Below are positions 60,927 through 64,000 of a stretch of DNA of 64,000 nucleotides, in pieces. The stretch lies in assembly GCA_947579605.1 (NCBI GenBank), contig OX388307.1, forward strand, positions 7,541,237 to 7,605,236, written 5' to 3'. The notes below the pieces were generated by a model. The model was not told where the DNA came from and searched no databases. It was given only the letters and a program-made list of their open reading frames with translations. Each line of letters starts with the position of its first letter. The stretch's first letter is position 1. A program made the position numbers and the translations under genes. This DNA comes from Athripsodes cinereus (taxonomy: Eukaryota > Arthropoda > Insecta > Trichoptera > Leptoceridae).

Positions 60927-61088
60927 CAGGGTTACTCTTGACGTAATCTAAATACGATCATAATCTTATCTTGATGCGCAAAAAGACTAGTTAAAAAAAT
61001 ACTTGCATGCCAATTCCGCGGCAGCTGCGAATAGTCGTTTTATTTATTTCCATCCTTATCGGCGATTAAACCTTTAACATTAATAAGG

Positions 61089-61239
61089 GAAGGCAGCAGA
61101 TGTTCTGGCTGAGAAACATCAGAGAGTGGATCGGAATCCAGAGGGTGGAAGAGCTGTTCCGGCTAGCACAGGACAGAGAGGCCTACGCCAGGGTGATAGC
61201 TGACGTCGGAAGGACCTGACATGGCACTTTAAGAAGAAG
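61089..61239 (+). mobile_element. 151-bp LINE 3' tail with 10-bp TSD
   Basis: The perfect duplication ATTAATAAGG (61079-61088 and 61240-61249). Encodes MFWLRNIREWIGIQRVEELF and RLAQDREAYARVIADVGRT-stop, then ends in an AAG-repeat tail. C-terminal end of an RTE-like ORF2; the AAG tail resembles that at 59590. Confidence 0.88.
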
Positions 61240-61282
61240 ATTAATAAGGTATAGGTAGACATACAGGACGGTCATGTGATGA

Positions 61283-61430
61283 GCACATTGAACAGGAGAG
61301 CATGCATGAGGAATGTATGACAGTGACAGAAGCGAAAGATGTATGCAAGAATAGAAGGAAGTGGCGCTCGATCCTTTCTGCCTACCCCGCGAGGGAAGCG
61401 GCGTGATGGTATGTACGTATGTATGTAAAA
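61283..61430 (+). repeat. LINE C-terminal tail with ATGT-repeat tail (WRSILSAYP family)
   Basis: A clean frame reads EECMTVTEAKDVCKNRRKWR, SILSAYPAREAA-stop, followed by TGGTATGTACGTATGTATGT. It is the best-preserved copy of the tails at 3955, 6795 and 45510, and strongly reminiscent of lepidopteran LINE ends. Confidence 0.75.
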
Positions 61431-61641
61431 GAAACCTCAATCAATAAACTATTAAAACATTGGTTTATAACAATATTACAGTTAAGTAAACCTTTTAAAT
61501 TCTTCTAAAAAAATAAATTTGCTTTCCTCAATAAGAATTCAACACAGAGTGAGCATGCGATTGTTATATCTGCCATCTTTTAACATTTACATTTGTTTTA
61601 TGATTGTTTTATGTGACATAACCCAAGAATGTACCCGAAAT

Positions 61642-62084
61642 CAGTGGCGTAGCTAGGGGGGGGGCAGGGGGAGACATATGTCCTTGGGCGCCACATTAGG
61701 GGGTGCTAAAATGAGTATTAAAACTATTTTATTAATTTTATTTTGATCTAAGCTAATGTATCCCAAATACGTTTGCAAGATTAAATTTTGGAGCTCCACA
61801 AATATCTTCATTTCAAACCAATTGGCAAACACGATTTTGGCGCCCCCATTGAGCATTAAGGGGCGCCATTCTACTCATAAACAAAATGACACATCCACAA
61901 TGCAGGATTGCTGATGGCATTTTTTTTAAACAAAGATCAGTTCGGGTTCAAATATTATTCTTCATAATGCTTCATGCTTCGAAATTGAACCATATAAACC
62001 GTAAAATTTCAAAAATTTCTTGGGGACTCTGAGAAGGGGCGCAGACTTTGTCCCCGGGCGCAGATGACCCTAGCTACGCCACTG
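61642..62084. mobile_element. hAT-type element (443 bp) with CAGTGGCGTAGCTAGG ends
   Basis: Ends CAGTGGCGTAGCTAGGG and CCCTAGCTACGCCACTG are perfect inverted repeats. The 8-bp duplication is CCCGAAAT at the left and CCAGAAAT at the right, one change. This end sequence is widespread among animal hAT MITEs by recall. The interior includes GGGCGCC motifs at both sides. Nested in the large family C element. Confidence 0.9.
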
Positions 62085-62697
62085 CCAGAAATTATTGTAT
62101 ACATTAATATTGTGATATTTATCAACTTTTATAAAATATGTTTTCTAATTTCATCAATAAATATAATTATCAGACGTCTGTTATATTTATGAAATCTGAA
62201 GAAATGCTTCACAAAATTTCATAAATATAACAACAATATTAATGTACCTACCTATACAATATTCATGTCTGGTACATTCTTGGGATTATGTCACAAAATA
62301 CTCTTGTAAATGTTGAAAATGACTATCTTCAGTTACCGTGGAGTTGGCATGCACGTATTTTGGACTATAGTCACTTCACATATCTTATGGCTGAGATCAA
62401 GACAAGATTAGGATCGTATTTAGATTGTGTCAAGAGTAACCTTGCAGGCCATAAGCCCCCGACCAAAGCACCCCCATTCAATGGATATACTCGGGAATAG
62501 TATTGTAGAGTCTTGTCACAAGATGTCTCACCGAGTAGACTTGTGCCGCAACCACCAGCAATTTGGACTGAATTAACCTAACTACCAAAATAATAATATA
62601 AAGAAAAACAAATAATATGTATACCTACTTACTTATGCAGCTATTCCTGTCCACTGCTGAATATAAACCTCCTCCATATGTCTCCAGCAGGGTACTC

Positions 62698-62897
62698 TTG
62701 ACAAAACTAAACGCGATCTTAATCTAGTCTTGATCTTGATCGTACGACGCACGAAGGGACTATGGTCAAAAACACAGCGTTACCGCTAACGCGCGATCGG
62801 TTTACGTGTACTTTTGGCCAATAGTCACTTCGTGCGTCGTATGATCAAGATCAAGACTAGATTAAGATCGTGTTTAGTTTTTTCAAGAGTAGCCCTG
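62698..62897. mobile_element. Foldback element, family C, with 3-bp CAG duplication
   Basis: Starts CAGGGTACTCTTGACAAAAC and ends TTCAAGAGTAGCCCTG, with long inverted arms closely matching 55280-55490, including CGTACGACGCACGAAGGGAC and GCGTTACCGCTAACGCGCG. CAG flanks both sides (62695-62697 and 62898-62900). Confidence 0.88.
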
Positions 62898-62904
62898 CAG
62901 GCAT

Positions 62905-63150
62905 GTCTGTTCTGAGCTTTCTGCAACCAGTCACCAGCGATTCTTCTAATGTCATCAGGCCATCGTGTGGGAGGTCTTCCTCTATATCGTGTGGGAGCTA
63001 CGGATGTCGTCGAAAGAGTGGCAATGTTATTGTGGTCATGGGCAGGGCATGTTGGAAAACTCAAAGATCAAAGATGGACAAAAAGGGTAGTGGAGTGGAG
63101 TGGAGACTTCGTGAAGATAAAAGGAGTAGAGGAAAATAATATACAGTAAT
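62905..63150. pseudogene. Rearranged LINE C-terminal fragment (two parts in opposite orientation)
   Basis: On the minus strand about 63000-62905 encodes PTRYRGRPPTRWPDDIRRIA, GDWLQKAQNR. On the plus strand 63025-63085 encodes LLWSWAGHVGKLKDQRWTKR, VVEW. In intact RTE-like ORF2 proteins a WAGHxxR...RWxxxVLEW segment comes just before GRPPTRWxDDI on the same strand. The two pieces here are therefore inverted relative to each other. Confidence 0.7.
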
Positions 63151-63185
63151 AACATAATTTACGTATTTCTTAAAGGCATAAAGAC

Positions 63186-64000
63186 ATGAATGAGATTTTG
63201 AATGCATTAAAAAAAGCGAAGTGCGGTAAAGCTGTAGGGTATGATTGTGTTGCCGTTGAGCTCATCAAGTCTGGTGGACCGGGGGCTCTCGCGTGGTGTT
63301 TGGAGCTTTTCAACGATTGTTGGAGAGAAGGTGTTACACCAGAGGATTGGAAGAGGGCTATCATCTGCCCCTTGTACAAAGGGAAAGGCTCTAGGCTTGA
63401 ATGCGGGAGTTATCGGGCTATTAGCTTGCTGAGCTCAATAGGGAAACTGTATGGTAGAATTTTGATTGAGAGAGTTCGAAAGATAACTGAATGTAAGATA
63501 TGGGATGCGCAAGGAGCTTTTTTGAATGGCAGAGGGTGCACCGATCAGATCTTCTCCCTGCGAATGGTTATAGAGAAGTTTCTGGGTAAACACCAGAGGC
63601 TTTTTTGTGCGTTCGTGGATCTGGAGAAAGCATATGATCGAGTGGACCGGGAAAGGTTGTGGCGCGTGTTGTCGGAGTATGGGGTGAGCAGCCGGTTGAT
63701 CCGCGCAATATCTTCACTTTACGTGGGAAGCTCCGCTTGCGTGAGGGTAAATAACACTCTCTCGGAGTGGTTTGTCCTCACCAAAGGAGTGAAGCAAGGT
63801 TGTGTCATGTCTCCGTGGCTGTTCAACCTATTCTTCGACTACTGTATGCGACCTGTGAGAGAGATGGATGTTGGTGTCGAGCTGAATGGGTTTCGGGTGA
63901 ATGCATTGATGTACGCAGATGATTTGGTGTTAATGGCTGAGAGTGAAAGGGACTTACAAGAGATTGTTACGTGTGTGTATGATAGTTGCAATTTGAATGG
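63186..64000 (+). pseudogene. LINE reverse transcriptase, 5'-truncated, runs off the window
   Basis: An uninterrupted frame from ATG 63186 (an in-frame TAA precedes at 63171) to the window edge, about 271 residues. RT blocks in order: NALKKAKCGKAVGYDCVAVE, EDWKRAIICPLYKGKG, YRAISLLSSIGKLYGRIL, DQIFSLRMVIEKF, FCAFVDLEKAYDRVDRERLW, GVKQGCVMSPWLFNLFFD and YADD near 63916. No stop in 815 bp suggests a young copy. The N-terminal endonuclease is missing here, and the 3' half lies outside the window. The clade is not assigned beyond non-LTR. Confidence 0.88.

Larger units (their letters stand above)
60927..62444. mobile_element. Large family C element (1518 bp) hosting three later insertions
   Basis: Ends CAGGGTTACTCTTGACGTAA and (reverse complement) CAAGGTTACTCTTGACACAA. 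Inverted homology continues through CTAAATACGATC and TTGCATGCCAATTCC, giving arms of about 100-130 bp with gaps. Flanks are GAG at the left and CAG at the right, one mismatch from the 3-bp duplication seen at other copies. The interior holds the LINE tail at 61089-61239, the LINE tail at 61283-61430 and the hAT MITE at 61642-62084. No transposase frame. Confidence 0.75.

Overview
The window is eukaryotic and almost certainly from an insect, most probably a moth or butterfly. It is AT-rich, carries spliced genes with GT-AG introns, and is dense in transposon remnants. The case for Lepidoptera rests on repeats whose wording I recognise from moth and butterfly genomes: LINE tails encoding a motif of the form EAKxVCK..RxWRSILSAYP followed by ATGT repeats, a tail ending in RTRRADPK-stop, and the phrase 'gtccactgctgaatata'. 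That assignment is by recall, not by search. Three protein genes are supported. (1) On the + strand, 128-9683 holds the last 14 coding exons of a multi-pass membrane protein. It has cysteine-rich loops, a PPPY motif and a very long terminal exon encoding about 18 imperfect repeats of an RR-K-x-I/L-E-D-S core. It resembles the ENTREP/FAM189 family, and its 5' end lies outside the window. (2) On the - strand, 28499-36840 holds a complete nine-exon Mgat1 (N-acetylglucosaminyltransferase I), the Golgi enzyme that opens hybrid and complex N-glycan synthesis; it predicts 436 residues. (3) On the - strand, 38526-41783 holds a complete seven-coding-exon Hibadh (mitochondrial 3-hydroxyisobutyrate dehydrogenase, valine breakdown); it predicts 325 residues. 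Genes 2 and 3 are head-to-tail with about 1.7 kb between them. Nothing suggests that the three genes act in one pathway. A fourth gene may begin at 48.4 kb, where a TATA-like box and an initiator precede an ATG that is followed at once by a GTAAGT splice donor. Layout: 0-10 kb is gene 1, with SINE, LINE and hAT debris in its introns. 10-28 kb is intergenic and repeat-rich. It includes a terminal-inverted-repeat element at 17.7-21.4 kb split by a 2.7 kb R1-like LINE, and a hAT element at 25.6-26.6 kb split by another LINE. 28.5-42 kb holds Mgat1 and Hibadh. 42-64 kb has no confirmed gene and is a mosaic of foldback elements, hAT MITEs, SINEs and LINE tails. The window ends inside the open reverse-transcriptase frame of a LINE. 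Target-site duplications can be read directly for many insertions, so their boundaries are exact and the order of nesting can be inferred. The most notable repeat result is a foldback family at 55.3, 56.6, 60.9-62.4 and 62.7 kb. Its ends read CAGGGTTACTCTTGAC and it is flanked by 3-bp CTG or CAG duplications. I see no CRISPR array, rRNA, true tRNA gene or viral gene.
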